From Rubripirellula reticaptiva (GTDB lineage: Bacteria > Planctomycetota > Planctomycetia > Pirellulales > Pirellulaceae): a stretch of DNA of 64,000 nt. Below are positions 45,796-55,165 of the stretch, piece after piece. Position numbers and translations under genes: made by a program. The notes beneath the pieces are model-generated. The model worked only from the letters and a program-made list of their open reading frames with translations. It searched no databases and had not been told where the DNA came from. Numbering within the stretch: position 1 is the first letter of the stretch; every line of letters starts with the position of its first letter. The DNA lies in NCBI RefSeq assembly GCF_007860175.1, contig NZ_SJPX01000002.1, positions 1,426,001-1,490,000 of the forward strand, given 5' to 3'.

Positions 45796-46710
45796 ATGAC
45801 AGCGACACTGTTGGACGGCAAAAAGATCGCGGCAGAGATCCGAGAGGAAGTGGGGGTCAAGGTCAAGGAATTCGTCCAGTCGGGTGGTCCGACACCCTGC
45901 TTGACCGCCGTTTTAGTTGGCGAAGACCCTGCCAGCCAGGTTTACGTCCGAAATAAATCACGGGCCTGTGAAAAGGCTGGCATCGACGGCCGAACCCTGC
46001 GTTTGCCAGTCGAAACGACCGAGCAGGAACTGCTCGACGTGGTCCGAAACCTGAACGCCGACCCCGCCGTTCACGGGATTTTGGTGCAATTGCCGTTACC
46101 CAAGGATGGCAACGGCGGCAAAGGATTTGACGAACGACTGGTTCTCGATGCGGTCGACCCACGCAAGGACGTTGACGCATTTTCGCCCGTCAATGTGGGA
46201 CTTCTGATGCAAGGACGCCCACGTTTTCTGCCTTGCACGCCCCACGGAATCGTCCAATTGCTGCATCGCGAGAACCTGTCCGTCGCCGGCAAACATGTTG
46301 TCGTGGTCGGGCGCAGCGACATTGTCGGCAAGCCGATGGCAATGATGTTGGCCCAGCGTGATGGTTCCTGTGGCCCGAAAGTCGCCAACGCCACGGTCAC
46401 GATCGCTCACAGCCGGACAGCAAACTTAGCTGAGATTTGTCGGTCAGCAGACGTTTTGGTGGCGGCGGTTGGTGTGCCGGAAATGATTGGCGGCGACATG
46501 ATTTCGGACGGTGCCGTGGTGATCGACGTGGGTATCAACCGAGTCGCCGACGGTGCGGGCGGCTACAAGTTGGTGGGCGACGTGAATTTTGACGAAGCAG
46601 CCAAAAAAGCGTCCGCGATCACGCCAGTACCTGGCGGCGTCGGCCCGCTGACGATTGCGATGCTGCTGCACAACACATTGCTAGCCGCGCAGGCCATTTT
46701 CAAAAAATAG
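45796..46710 (+). CDS. folD: Methylene-tetrahydrofolate dehydrogenase / cyclohydrolase
   Basis: 304 residues of the bifunctional FolD enzyme, which oxidises 5,10-methylene-THF and hydrolyses the methenyl product. Diagnostic blocks: YVRNKSRACEKAGI with the catalytic Lys, GILVQLPLPK, DVDAFSPVNVGLL, FLPCTPHGIVQLL, VVVGRSDIVGKPMAMML for NADP binding, TIAHSRT, VIDVGINRV, and the C-terminal TPVPGGVGPLTIAMLL. About 15 extra residues occur compared with E. coli FolD, partly GNGGKGFDERLV after the LPLP motif. The gene appears monocistronic. Confidence 0.96.
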   Translation: MTATLLDGKKIAAEIREEVGVKVKEFVQSGGPTPCLTAVLVGEDPASQVYVRNKSRACEKAGIDGRTLRLPVETTEQELLDVVRNLNADPAVHGILVQLPLPKDGNGGKGFDERLVLDAVDPRKDVDAFSPVNVGLLMQGRPRFLPCTPHGIVQLLHRENLSVAGKHVVVVGRSDIVGKPMAMMLAQRDGSCGPKVANATVTIAHSRTANLAEICRSADVLVAAVGVPEMIGGDMISDGAVVIDVGINRVADGAGGYKLVGDVNFDEAAKKASAITPVPGGVGPLTIAMLLHNTLLAAQAIFKK

Positions 46711-46841
46711 CGTGTCCTGACAGCACCTGATCAGGCCTCATCTCGCAAAACGAGTCCCTGCGTGCGGCACAATCGCGCGAGGAGGCTTGTTCTTCGCTGA
46801 AACACCGTGTTTTCGGCGTCCAAGATCTGCGACGGGTACTT

Positions 46842-46847
46842 TATACT
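46842..46847 (+). promoter_or_regulatory. Candidate -10 box upstream of the cytochrome/peptidase-like gene
   Basis: TATACT lies 72 bases before the ATG at 46914 in the 203-base gap after folD. A convincing -35 box at 17 bases is not seen, so the call is weak. Confidence 0.25.
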
Positions 46848-46913
46848 GTGCTCTGGCGTTCTCTTTTGCGAATGTCAGCGGTTCTTTGGGTCTGATTTGG
46901 ATGGTGATTGTTG

Positions 46914-48908
46914 ATGCGTGGACTGATTCAGGTATTGGGGTTGGTGGCTGTCGCTTGGGTCTCAGCGTCGTCTGTCGTTGATGCAGCGGGCATTAGCCTG
47001 GGCCAACGCAAAGCGATCCAATCGGCCAACTCAGCGGTGCAACAAGCGGGAACCCAATTCGCCGCAGGCGACTACGAATCGGCCGGCCAGAGCATTCGCG
47101 AGGCGATCAAACAGGTTCAAGCGGCCAGCGTCGACGGATCGCCGGAAGTCTACGAACTGCTTTTGCCAGCAATGCGGCGAATCAGCAAGGCGCACACGAT
47201 GCTGCAATTCGAGGGTGTTTCACTGCCTCCGTTCCAAGTTCCCGACGCTCCGACCGCGGCACCGAAACAAGAACAACCAATGGAATCAGCCGAGATGGCC
47301 GCGCCAGAGCCTGCGACCCCGAGAATTTTTGATCTCGATCCCAAGGTCGTTCCCAAATCTGACCCAGCGGCAGCTCCAACGTCCGCCCCCAACGCCATCA
47401 GCTTTACGAAGACGGTGGCTCCGATTCTGTCCAATCGCTGTGGCGGGTGTCACATCAACGGATCCAAGGGCGGGTTCAGTTTGGCGACGTTCGCGGCGCT
47501 GATGAAAGGGCCGCCCGAAGGAGTCGTTATCTTCGCTGGCGATACGATTGGCAGCCGCTTGATTGAAACGATTGAAACTGGCGACATGCCACGCGGTGGC
47601 GGCAAAGTCTCACCCGACGAATTGGCGACGCTAAAGGCTTGGATCATGACCGGTGCCAAGTTTGACGGCACTGATCCGGCAGCTTCCATCACCGGCGGTG
47701 CAGGCCCGGCACCGGCGATGACCGCAAACGGGGCTCGCCCGGAAGTACGTCGGGCGACCGGCAATGAAACCGTTAGCTTTGCTGGCGACATCGCGCCCAT
47801 CTTGGTTGAAAACTGCAAAGGATGTCACATCGATGCCATGCAGACTCGGGGTGGTTTGAACATGACAAACTTTGCCGGTTTGTTTCGCGGCGGTGACAGT
47901 GGTGCAGTCGTTGAGCCTGGCAAGAGTGCAGCAAGTTTAATCGTCAAGAAAATTCGCGGCATGGAAGGCGACCGCATGCCGGCCGGTGGCCGTCCGGCGC
48001 TGTCAGAAGAAAAGATTCAGCTGATTTCAAAATGGATCGACGAAGGTGCAACACTCGACGGTGCCAGCGAAAACCAACCGTTATCCGTGATGAGTGAACT
48101 TGCCTGGGCGGCATCAGCCTCCAACGAAGAACTCAGCGAACGGCGCCGCGAAATGGCCGCCGATAGTTTTAAGCTCGCCAATGCCTCGGGCGCGCCAGTA
48201 GCAGAAAAGACGACCGAGCATTTCTATTTAGTCGGTACCGCTTCGGAAGCCACTCTAGAAGTTGTCGCCAAGGCAGCCGAAGATCAAATGAAGATGGTCA
48301 AGTCGGTTGTATCCGGTGACAAAGGCGAAGGCTTTTATCATGGCCGCGCCACCATTTTTGTGTTGCCTCGGCGCTACGACTACAGCGAATTTGCCAAGAT
48401 GGTTGAAGCCCGTAGCGTGCCTAGTGATTGGTCGAGCCACTGGAAATTCGACGGCATCGATGCCTACGTTTCGATGGTTGCGACGGACCGTGATGATGAA
48501 GAGGTGATCGCAACACGCTTGCTTTCGCCGCTAACTGGATTGGCGGTAGCGACTCGCGGTGGCGACGTGCCACGATGGTTGGCCGAAGGCGTCGCGACGG
48601 CAACCGCAAGTCGCACAAAGGGCCTTGACCGGGCCGAGAGACAAAAAATTGAATCGGAGATTTCGCAAGCCATCGCTGCGATGGGCGATGCCAAAAAATT
48701 CCTAACCGGGAAACTGACTCCCGAACAGTCGGACCGCATCGGCGCCGCGATTGCCACCAGCCTGCTGGACCGAACGCACCGACGCAACTTCGACCGCTGC
48801 CTCAAATTCCTCAGCGAAGGTGCATCGTTTGATCGAGCGTTTCAACAATCATTTGGCGCCACGCCGACGGCGTTTGTTGACGCGTGGATGAAATGGGTCC
48901 GTGGCTAG
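46914..48908 (+). CDS. Secreted protein with two planctomycete cytochrome C domains and a degenerate peptidase-like C-terminus
   Basis: 664 residues from the ATG at 46914; two TTG codons precede it in frame. A signal peptide covers 1-25. Residues 28-100 are helical. Two heme-type domains follow: CGGCH at 176-180 with SKGGFSLATFAALMKG and GDMPRGGGKVSPDELATLKAWI, and CKGCH at 301-305 with TRGGLNMTNFAGLFRG and DRMPAGGRPALSEEKIQLISKWI. Residues about 430-664 resemble the DUF1570-like gluzincin region (HFYLVGTASEATLEVVAKAAE, IFVLPRRYDYSEFAKMVE, PRWLAEGVATATAS), but the HExxH zinc motif expected just before PRWLAEG is absent. It is likely a periplasmic redox or sensing protein. Convergent with uvrB. 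Confidence 0.85.
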   Translation: MRGLIQVLGLVAVAWVSASSVVDAAGISLGQRKAIQSANSAVQQAGTQFAAGDYESAGQSIREAIKQVQAASVDGSPEVYELLLPAMRRISKAHTMLQFEGVSLPPFQVPDAPTAAPKQEQPMESAEMAAPEPATPRIFDLDPKVVPKSDPAAAPTSAPNAISFTKTVAPILSNRCGGCHINGSKGGFSLATFAALMKGPPEGVVIFAGDTIGSRLIETIETGDMPRGGGKVSPDELATLKAWIMTGAKFDGTDPAASITGGAGPAPAMTANGARPEVRRATGNETVSFAGDIAPILVENCKGCHIDAMQTRGGLNMTNFAGLFRGGDSGAVVEPGKSAASLIVKKIRGMEGDRMPAGGRPALSEEKIQLISKWIDEGATLDGASENQPLSVMSELAWAASASNEELSERRREMAADSFKLANASGAPVAEKTTEHFYLVGTASEATLEVVAKAAEDQMKMVKSVVSGDKGEGFYHGRATIFVLPRRYDYSEFAKMVEARSVPSDWSSHWKFDGIDAYVSMVATDRDDEEVIATRLLSPLTGLAVATRGGDVPRWLAEGVATATASRTKGLDRAERQKIESEISQAIAAMGDAKKFLTGKLTPEQSDRIGAAIATSLLDRTHRRNFDRCLKFLSEGASFDRAFQQSFGATPTAFVDAWMKWVRG

Positions 48909-48912
48909 CGAG

Positions 48913-51042
48913 CTATTCTTTAGGCCGTCGAGTTTTGCTTCCGGCACGAACTCCCTTGCGGCCTTTTCTTTGCCGACCGCCTTTTCCTCCCCCAGCTGGT
49001 TTTGCGTTTTCGATTTCGCTTAGCGGTTTGCCGATGTTGTCTTTCAGCTGCAAAACGCGGTCTCGCAAACTGGCGGCTCGTTCGAATTCCAGTTCTTCCG
49101 CCGCCAGCAACATTTCCTGTTCAAGGGCTTCGACGTATTCCAGCGTGATGTAGACGCCGTCGGATTCGGCCTTGGCCGCTGCGACGTTTTCGCGCCGCTT
49201 GGCTGCATCGGCTTCGATACCTTTTCGAATGTTCTTGCGAACCGTCGTTGGTGTGATTCCATGCTTTTCGTTGTAGGCCTGCTGAACCGCGCGGCGGCGT
49301 TCCGTTTCGTCTAACGCCATCTTCATCGAATTGGTCACCTTGTCAGCGTACAAGATGACTCGCGAGTTTGCGTTCCGAGCAGCCCGGCCGATCGTTTGAA
49401 TTAAACTGGTCTCGCTGCGCAGGAAGCCTTCTTTGTCGGCATCCAAAATCGCCACCAGCGAAACCTCCGGCAAGTCCAAGCCTTCCCGAAGCAAGTTCAC
49501 ACCGACCAAGCAATCAAAGGCACCACCGCGTAAGTCCTGCAACAACTCTACGCGTTCAAACGCGTCGAGTTCGCTGTGAAGCCAACGACACCTGACGTTC
49601 TGTTCTTGAAAGAACGTGGCCAAGTCTTCGGCCAACCGTTTGGTCAGCGCCGTCACCAACACACGTTCATCGACCGCCGCTCGTTTTCGAATCTCGTCAA
49701 GCAAATGATTCACTTGGCCGCGGGCCGAAACCACTTCGACTATCGGATCCAGCAAGCCAGTCGGACGGATGATCTGTTCGACCACTTCGCCGCCGGTACG
49801 TTCAAGTTCATAGTCGGCGGGCGTCGCGCTGACGAAACAAATCTGTCCCGTACGGTTCTCCCACTCGTCGAATTTCAGCGGCCGGTTGTCTAGCGCGCTG
49901 GGCAGACGAAACCCGTGCGAAACAAGCGTCTCTTTACGACTGCGATCGCCTGCGTACATCGCCCGAACCTGCGACACGGTCACGTGCGACTCGTCGACAA
50001 AGGTGATGAAGTCATCAGGAAAAAAATCGTACAACGTATCCGGTGTCGCGCCGGGCGGTTTGCCCGACAACACTCGGCTGTAGTTCTCGATCCCTGGACA
50101 ATGACCGACTTCGGCCATCATTTCCAGATCGAAACGAGTCCGCGCCGACAACCGCTGGGCCTCAAGCAATTTCCCCTGGCTCTGGAATGTTTCCAATTGT
50201 TGAGCGAGCTCTTCTTTGATGCTTCGAATCGCTGCCTGGATACGACTCTCTGGCATCACAAAGTGACGCGCCGGGTAGATGTAAAGATGATCAAGCGTTT
50301 TGATCGTCTCGCCCGAGACTGGTTTGATCATCGAAATTTGTTCAATCTCGTCGCCCCACATTTCGATCCGAAAAGCGAACTCTTCATAGCTGGGCCACAA
50401 TTCGATGGAGTCACCACGAACGCGAAACTTGCCGCGTTCAAAGTTGATGTCGTTGCGGTCGTAAAGAATGTCAACGAACTTCAACAACAAGTGATCACGC
50501 CGAGTCTTCTCACCGCGCTGAAGCGAGACGATTTGTGCCTTGTATTCTTTCGGCGAACCGAGTCCATAAATACTGCTGACCGACGCAACAATCACGACGT
50601 CGCGGCGAGAGACCAATGAACGGGTCGTAGCCAACCGCAGTCGGTCGATCTCTTCGTTGATCGAAGAGTCTTTTTCGATGTAAACATCCCGCTGAGGAAT
50701 GTAGGCTTCGGGTTGATAGTAGTCGTAGTAGCTGACGAAATAATGGACGGCGTTGGCAGGAAAGAACTCTTTGAATTCGCCGTACAACTGAGCGGCCAGC
50801 GTCTTATTGTGACTCAACACCAGTGCGGGGCGGCGGACGTTGGCGATCACGTTGGCCATCGTGAAAGTCTTGCCCGTACCGGTCGCGCCCAGCAGGACTT
50901 GTTCTTTGCGGCCGGCCAAGAAATTTCGAGTCAATTGCTCGATCGCTTTGGGCTGGTCACCACCCGGCAAGAATGGCTGGTGCAATTGAAAGTCGGCCGG
51001 AGGCAGCGTTTCAGACTCGGTTTCGATTTCAGATTCTGGCAT
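48913..51042 (-). CDS. uvrB: Excinuclease ABC subunit B
   Basis: 709 residues from the ATG at 51042; a TTG at 51066 could add 8. It is the damage-verifying helicase-like subunit of nucleotide excision repair. Walker A is [16 protein letters not shown], the beta-hairpin is [15 protein letters not shown], and helicase motifs include [66 protein letters not shown] and QTIGRAARN. The UVR domain is at the C-terminus ([29 protein letters not shown]), followed by a basic tail ([15 protein letters not shown]). It converges on the cytochrome gene with only 4 bases between stops. Confidence 0.97.
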   Translation of the reverse strand: MPESEIETESETLPPADFQLHQPFLPGGDQPKAIEQLTRNFLAGRKEQVLLGATGTGKTFTMANVIANVRRPALVLSHNKTLAAQLYGEFKEFFPANAVHYFVSYYDYYQPEAYIPQRDVYIEKDSSINEEIDRLRLATTRSLVSRRDVVIVASVSSIYGLGSPKEYKAQIVSLQRGEKTRRDHLLLKFVDILYDRNDINFERGKFRVRGDSIELWPSYEEFAFRIEMWGDEIEQISMIKPVSGETIKTLDHLYIYPARHFVMPESRIQAAIRSIKEELAQQLETFQSQGKLLEAQRLSARTRFDLEMMAEVGHCPGIENYSRVLSGKPPGATPDTLYDFFPDDFITFVDESHVTVSQVRAMYAGDRSRKETLVSHGFRLPSALDNRPLKFDEWENRTGQICFVSATPADYELERTGGEVVEQIIRPTGLLDPIVEVVSARGQVNHLLDEIRKRAAVDERVLVTALTKRLAEDLATFFQEQNVRCRWLHSELDAFERVELLQDLRGGAFDCLVGVNLLREGLDLPEVSLVAILDADKEGFLRSETSLIQTIGRAARNANSRVILYADKVTNSMKMALDETERRRAVQQAYNEKHGITPTTVRKNIRKGIEADAAKRRENVAAAKAESDGVYITLEYVEALEQEMLLAAEELEFERAASLRDRVLQLKDNIGKPLSEIENAKPAGGGKGGRQRKGRKGVRAGSKTRRPKE

Positions 51043-51136
51043 CGTAGCGGGCGATCCGGCGATCAAGTTGGATGACGTGACGCATCCATGTTACCCCCTA
51101 GGCCAATATCTCCGTAGGCGGTCACGACGACGGTCT

Positions 51137-51529
51137 CTACTCATCTTCCATCGCCGCGAATCGAGCAGGCAAAAGAGGGGTTTCGACGACGCAGATGGAC
51201 CGAAGTTGTTGAAGTGTTTTGGGGCCGATCCCGTACACTCGGTCCAACTGGTTCATTGACGCAAAGTCGCCATTCTGGTCACGGTCGGCAATGATTCGGT
51301 CCGCCAAAATCGGCCCGACGCCCGGAATCAACGACAGCTCGTTGGATCCGGCTTGGTTCAGATCAATTTGCAAACGAGGCGGCCGAGCGGCGTTGAATTC
51401 GATCGGCCGGTCAACGGGCGCGGATAAGATCCACAGCGATCCGGCAATCCCAACCGCCAGTAACGCAACGATTCGCTGCACCGACAACTTGGCAAAGGGT
51501 GACTCGACTTGTCCAGTTCGCTCCGTCAT
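51137..51529 (-). CDS. ComEA-like membrane protein with helix-hairpin-helix domain
   Basis: 130 residues from the ATG at 51529; a frame start at 51550 adds 7 polar residues. One membrane helix at about 18-37 (IVALLAVGIAGSLWIL) precedes a linker and a C-terminal double helix-hairpin-helix of the ComEA/T2SK type: IDLNQAGSNELSLIPGVGPILADRIIADRD and FASMNQLDRVYGIGPKTLQQL. Such proteins bind DNA outside the membrane in competence systems, but many planctomycete copies have no known role. No comEC gene is nearby. Confidence 0.8.
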   Translation of the reverse strand: MTERTGQVESPFAKLSVQRIVALLAVGIAGSLWILSAPVDRPIEFNAARPPRLQIDLNQAGSNELSLIPGVGPILADRIIADRDQNGDFASMNQLDRVYGIGPKTLQQLRSICVVETPLLPARFAAMEDE

Positions 51530-51626
51530 GCTTTCTTGGCCCCTTTGCATCCACTCGGTCGGTCATTGCCGACGCCAACGACTTCTATCAAGCTAACGAA
51601 CTGCATCCTCGAAGGCGATAAAAAAG

Positions 51627-52556
51627 ATGAAAGATTATGCCACCGTTGAACCCGACGCGGCGATGGAAAGCAACTTGCGATCCCTGGTTCGACTGTCGAT
51701 CACCGAAGACTTGCGCGACGCCGTCGACTGGACGACGGTCTGCTTGATCGACCCGAACCGACGCGGCGGATGCCAAATCGTGCCGCGAAAATCGGGCGTT
51801 TGCGCGGGACTGGCGGTACTGCCTTGGATCATCGAAGAATTTGACGCTGACTTGAATGTGCAAATCCACAGCACTGACGGCGAACAGCTAGAACCTAAAA
51901 AAGCAATTGCTAGCATCGAGGGAAATGTTCGCGATCTGTTGACGGCCGAGCGGACGATTTTGAATGTGCTGTCTCGGTTGTGTGGGATCGCGACACTGAC
52001 AAAGTCGTATGTCGATGCGATCGTCGGAACCAAGTCGCGATTGTACGACACTCGCAAAACAACCCCAGGTTGGCGACTGATCGAAAAGTACGCAGTCCGA
52101 TGCGGAGGCGGTCAAAATCATCGCAGTGGTTTGTACGACGGTTTCCTGATCAAGGACAATCACTTGGCGCTGGCCGGTGATGCCAATGGTCCGATGGCGG
52201 CGAGTGCGGCGGCCGAAAGAGCCCTGGCGTGGCGAGACAGCACGGTTGATCGGATGCATGCACCGTCGATCGTAGAAATCGAAGTCGATTCGCTCGAACA
52301 GTTTCGCGATGTGCTGCCGGTCGGCCCGGACATCATCCTGTTGGACAACTTTCGACTTGAAGATCTTCGCGAAGCAGTCGCCTATCGCGACCAGGCTGGT
52401 TCACCGGTCGAGCTTGAAGCATCGGGCAACGTCAAAATCGACACGATTGCTGCGATCGCGGCAACCGGCGTGGACCGAATCAGTAGTGGAGCCCTGACCC
52501 ACCAAGCCACATCTTTAGATCTCGGATTCGATTGGTTCGACACAAACGCAAGCTAG
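51627..52556 (+). CDS. nadC: Nicotinate-nucleotide pyrophosphorylase (carboxylating)
   Basis: 309 residues. It converts quinolinate and PRPP to nicotinate mononucleotide in NAD synthesis. Active-site blocks: RTILNVLSRLCGIATLTKSYVD, YDTRKTTPGWRLIEKYAVRCGGGQNHRSGLYDGFLIKDNHL, IEIEVDSLEQF, IILLDNFRLEDL, LEASGNVKIDTI and GVDRISSGALTHQA. The start fits the family N-terminus (SLVRLSITEDL near 20). nadA and nadB are not in the window. Confidence 0.95.
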   Translation: MKDYATVEPDAAMESNLRSLVRLSITEDLRDAVDWTTVCLIDPNRRGGCQIVPRKSGVCAGLAVLPWIIEEFDADLNVQIHSTDGEQLEPKKAIASIEGNVRDLLTAERTILNVLSRLCGIATLTKSYVDAIVGTKSRLYDTRKTTPGWRLIEKYAVRCGGGQNHRSGLYDGFLIKDNHLALAGDANGPMAASAAAERALAWRDSTVDRMHAPSIVEIEVDSLEQFRDVLPVGPDIILLDNFRLEDLREAVAYRDQAGSPVELEASGNVKIDTIAAIAATGVDRISSGALTHQATSLDLGFDWFDTNAS

Positions 52557-52649
52557 GGTTCGTGCAGAAGCAGTGTTTATTCGTCCACGGTGATGGCGAA
52601 TGGGTGACTGCCGAGCCGCTTCCTACTCGTTCCCGTCCGAATCAGTTTT

Positions 52650-54077
52650 ATGCAAACTCGTACGCCAATTACCACTCAACGACGTTGGTGGGACGTACTT
52701 CAGCCAACGCTCGACTCGGCGGCCGTGATGGCGTCGCTGGCCTTTGTCAAATGGTGCTCACGAGGCACCGTGGACGAAATGGCGGTGGCGATTGGCTTGA
52801 TTGCCACGATCGTATTCCTGCTGATTTCACAGTTGTCGGGTTTTCATCGTCGTTCCGATGTGGGCACGCCCGACCGAGAAATGACTCGGTTGGTTGCTAC
52901 TTGGTCGATGACTGTAATGGTGCTTGCAGTGCTCGCGTTTGCCACGCAGTATGGCCAGTATCTGTCTCGCGGGGTGATGTTCGCATGGATCGTGTTAGCG
53001 CCAGCACTTGTGGGGCTTGGGCGAATGTGCCAGCGCATCCTACAACAAGGATTGCTGCGCCGCGGAGTCGGCGTTCGTCGTGTTGCGATCGCAGGCTTGA
53101 ATGACCTAGGCCGTCAAACGTTTCGCAATATCAAGAACGATCCGTCGCTCGGTTTACAAATGACCGGATTCTACGACGACCGAATCGAAGCTCGCGACCC
53201 TGAATCGGACACTACCGTCGGTGCTTCAGAAAACGAAGACGAAACGCTTTCGGGAACGCTTACCGACTTGGTCGCCAAAGCACGCCGCGGTGAAATTGAT
53301 ACTGTCATGATCACGTTGCCGATGCGAGCTGAAAAACGCATCCGGTTTATCCTGGACCAGCTCAGTGATTCAACGGCGTCGGTCTATATCGTGCCGGACT
53401 TCTTTGTCTTCGAACTGCTACATTCGCAGTGGACCAGCATGGGCGGTTTACCTGCGGTTAGCGTGTTCGAGAATCCCTTGTTCGGTGTCGATGGCGTCGT
53501 CAAACGAATCGCCGACATCGCGCTGGCGATGTGTGCCATTTTCGTTGCCGCGGTCCCCATGGCTGCGATCGCGGTTGCGATCAAATTGACATCCAGGGGA
53601 CCTGTGTTCTTCCGCCAAAAACGTTACGGACTCGATGGACGCGAAATCTTAGTTTGGAAGTTTCGTTCGATGCGAACGTGCGACAACGGCCCTGTCGTCA
53701 AGCAAGCTACCAAACTTGATCCCCGCATCACCAAGCTCGGTGGCATCCTACGTCGGACCAGCCTGGACGAACTACCGCAACTGTTCAACGTCATCGACGG
53801 TTCGATGTCGTTGGTCGGACCTCGTCCTCATGCGTCAGCGCACAACGAACAGTACCGCAGCTTGATTCGCGGTTACATGCTGCGTCACAAGGTCAAACCC
53901 GGCATCACCGGACTGGCCCAAGTGAACGGTTGTCGCGGCGAAACAGAAACACTCGATAAAATGCAGGCACGCGTCGACTGGGACCACCGCTACATCCGCA
54001 GTTGGTCGCTATGGTTGGACATCAAGATCATGATCCAAACCGTGCTGGTCGTGCTGAAACAAGACGAAGCCTACTAG
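52650..54077 (+). CDS. WcaJ-type undecaprenyl-phosphate sugar phosphotransferase
   Basis: 475 residues. The N-terminal membrane region has four to five helices (about 20-125), then a CoA-binding-like Rossmann domain ([23 protein letters not shown]), then one more helix near 290. The bacterial sugar transferase domain comes last: [77 protein letters not shown] and [23 protein letters not shown]. This architecture is that of enzymes moving glucose-1-phosphate, or a similar sugar phosphate, to the lipid carrier to begin exopolysaccharide. There is no exopolysaccharide cluster around it, so it is an orphan copy. Confidence 0.93.
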   Translation: MQTRTPITTQRRWWDVLQPTLDSAAVMASLAFVKWCSRGTVDEMAVAIGLIATIVFLLISQLSGFHRRSDVGTPDREMTRLVATWSMTVMVLAVLAFATQYGQYLSRGVMFAWIVLAPALVGLGRMCQRILQQGLLRRGVGVRRVAIAGLNDLGRQTFRNIKNDPSLGLQMTGFYDDRIEARDPESDTTVGASENEDETLSGTLTDLVAKARRGEIDTVMITLPMRAEKRIRFILDQLSDSTASVYIVPDFFVFELLHSQWTSMGGLPAVSVFENPLFGVDGVVKRIADIALAMCAIFVAAVPMAAIAVAIKLTSRGPVFFRQKRYGLDGREILVWKFRSMRTCDNGPVVKQATKLDPRITKLGGILRRTSLDELPQLFNVIDGSMSLVGPRPHASAHNEQYRSLIRGYMLRHKVKPGITGLAQVNGCRGETETLDKMQARVDWDHRYIRSWSLWLDIKIMIQTVLVVLKQDEAY

Positions 54078-54105
54078 TTCGGCAGCGCGATCGTAGCTAG
54101 ATCAT

Positions 54106-55101
54106 TTAGTCCGTCATGGTCGAGAGCACGAACTTGGTTCCACCGGCTTTGATCGATGCTTGGACGGCTTCGACGATCGCCTGAGTATCGATCGCTTGCT
54201 GTTGGTAGCGCAACAATGGCTCGTCACTGATCAATCGCTTGATCATGTTTCGTTCTTGATGCCCGTCGAAGGATTCGGACTTCACCGTTCCGGCGGCGTC
54301 ATGGATCCAATAACGCGCCGGTCGATCGGCCCAGGGCCGCGTGAAGTCGTCACAGATCAATGACGATTCAGTACCGGCGACCTCGAACCACTTGCGAGTC
54401 GCAGTGTCATAGCCACAACTGATCGTTGCGGTTGCACCGTCGTCGAAACCCATCATCGCAGTCAATCGCTGGGACACACCGTCCAGAATCACTTCATCGG
54501 CCAGCACCCACGCTGGCATCCTTCCCATTGCGAACCGAACGAGTCCACCGGCGTACCAACCCAAGTCAAGAATGCATCCGCCACCGAGCGATGCGTCCAA
54601 GCGGTGATCGCCTGATTGAAACGGTTGGTAGAAAGAAACCGCAGCGCTAACGTGGCCGATCTTGCCAAAGCGGCCTTCGCCCAGCCAGGTTGCAAACGCG
54701 TCGGTCCGGTCGTGATGCAGCCACCCCGTTGCGTCGAGCCACCGAACGCCGGCGGCTTGGCAAGCGAGATCTACCTGGCGAGTTTGAGCGACCGAGACGG
54801 TAAGCGGCTTTTCGCACAGCACATGTTTGCCATGGTTGGCGGCCGCAATCGCCCACTCGGCATGCATCGACGGCGGCAGTGAGATGTAGACAGCATCCAC
54901 GTCATCGCGTTTTAGCAGTTCTGCGTAGCCTTCGACCGCTGCGTCGATGCCATACTGGTCGCCATACCACCGTGCACGCTCGCGAGAGCGACTGGCGATC
55001 GCAGTGACCACAGCCCCGTCAGTCGATTGCAAATCGGCAACCAACCGACGAGTGATTCGTCCGGTGCCGATGACGCCGAAACGAGTAGAAGACGTGGTCA
55101 T
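54106..55101 (-). CDS. Gfo/Idh/MocA family NAD(P)-dependent oxidoreductase
   Basis: 331 residues. The N-terminal Rossmann fold begins FGVIGTGRITRRLVADL, followed by VDAVYISLPPSMHAEWAIAAANHGKHVLCEKPLTVS with the conserved EKP motif (active-site Lys). The second domain has GWLHHDRTDAFATWL, GGGCILDLGWYAGGLVRF and YDTATRKWFEVAGTESSLICDDF. Members act on sugars or cyclitols, and the substrate here cannot be set. It is convergent with the sugar transferase gene. No signal peptide is present, unlike many planctomycete relatives. Confidence 0.93.
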   Translation of the reverse strand: MTTSSTRFGVIGTGRITRRLVADLQSTDGAVVTAIASRSRERARWYGDQYGIDAAVEGYAELLKRDDVDAVYISLPPSMHAEWAIAAANHGKHVLCEKPLTVSVAQTRQVDLACQAAGVRWLDATGWLHHDRTDAFATWLGEGRFGKIGHVSAAVSFYQPFQSGDHRLDASLGGGCILDLGWYAGGLVRFAMGRMPAWVLADEVILDGVSQRLTAMMGFDDGATATISCGYDTATRKWFEVAGTESSLICDDFTRPWADRPARYWIHDAAGTVKSESFDGHQERNMIKRLISDEPLLRYQQQAIDTQAIVEAVQASIKAGGTKFVLSTMTD

Positions 55102-55165
55102 AAAATCTCAAGCGATATAGCGATAAGTAGGGTGACTGCAAATACTGGACAGTCACTACGGCGAC

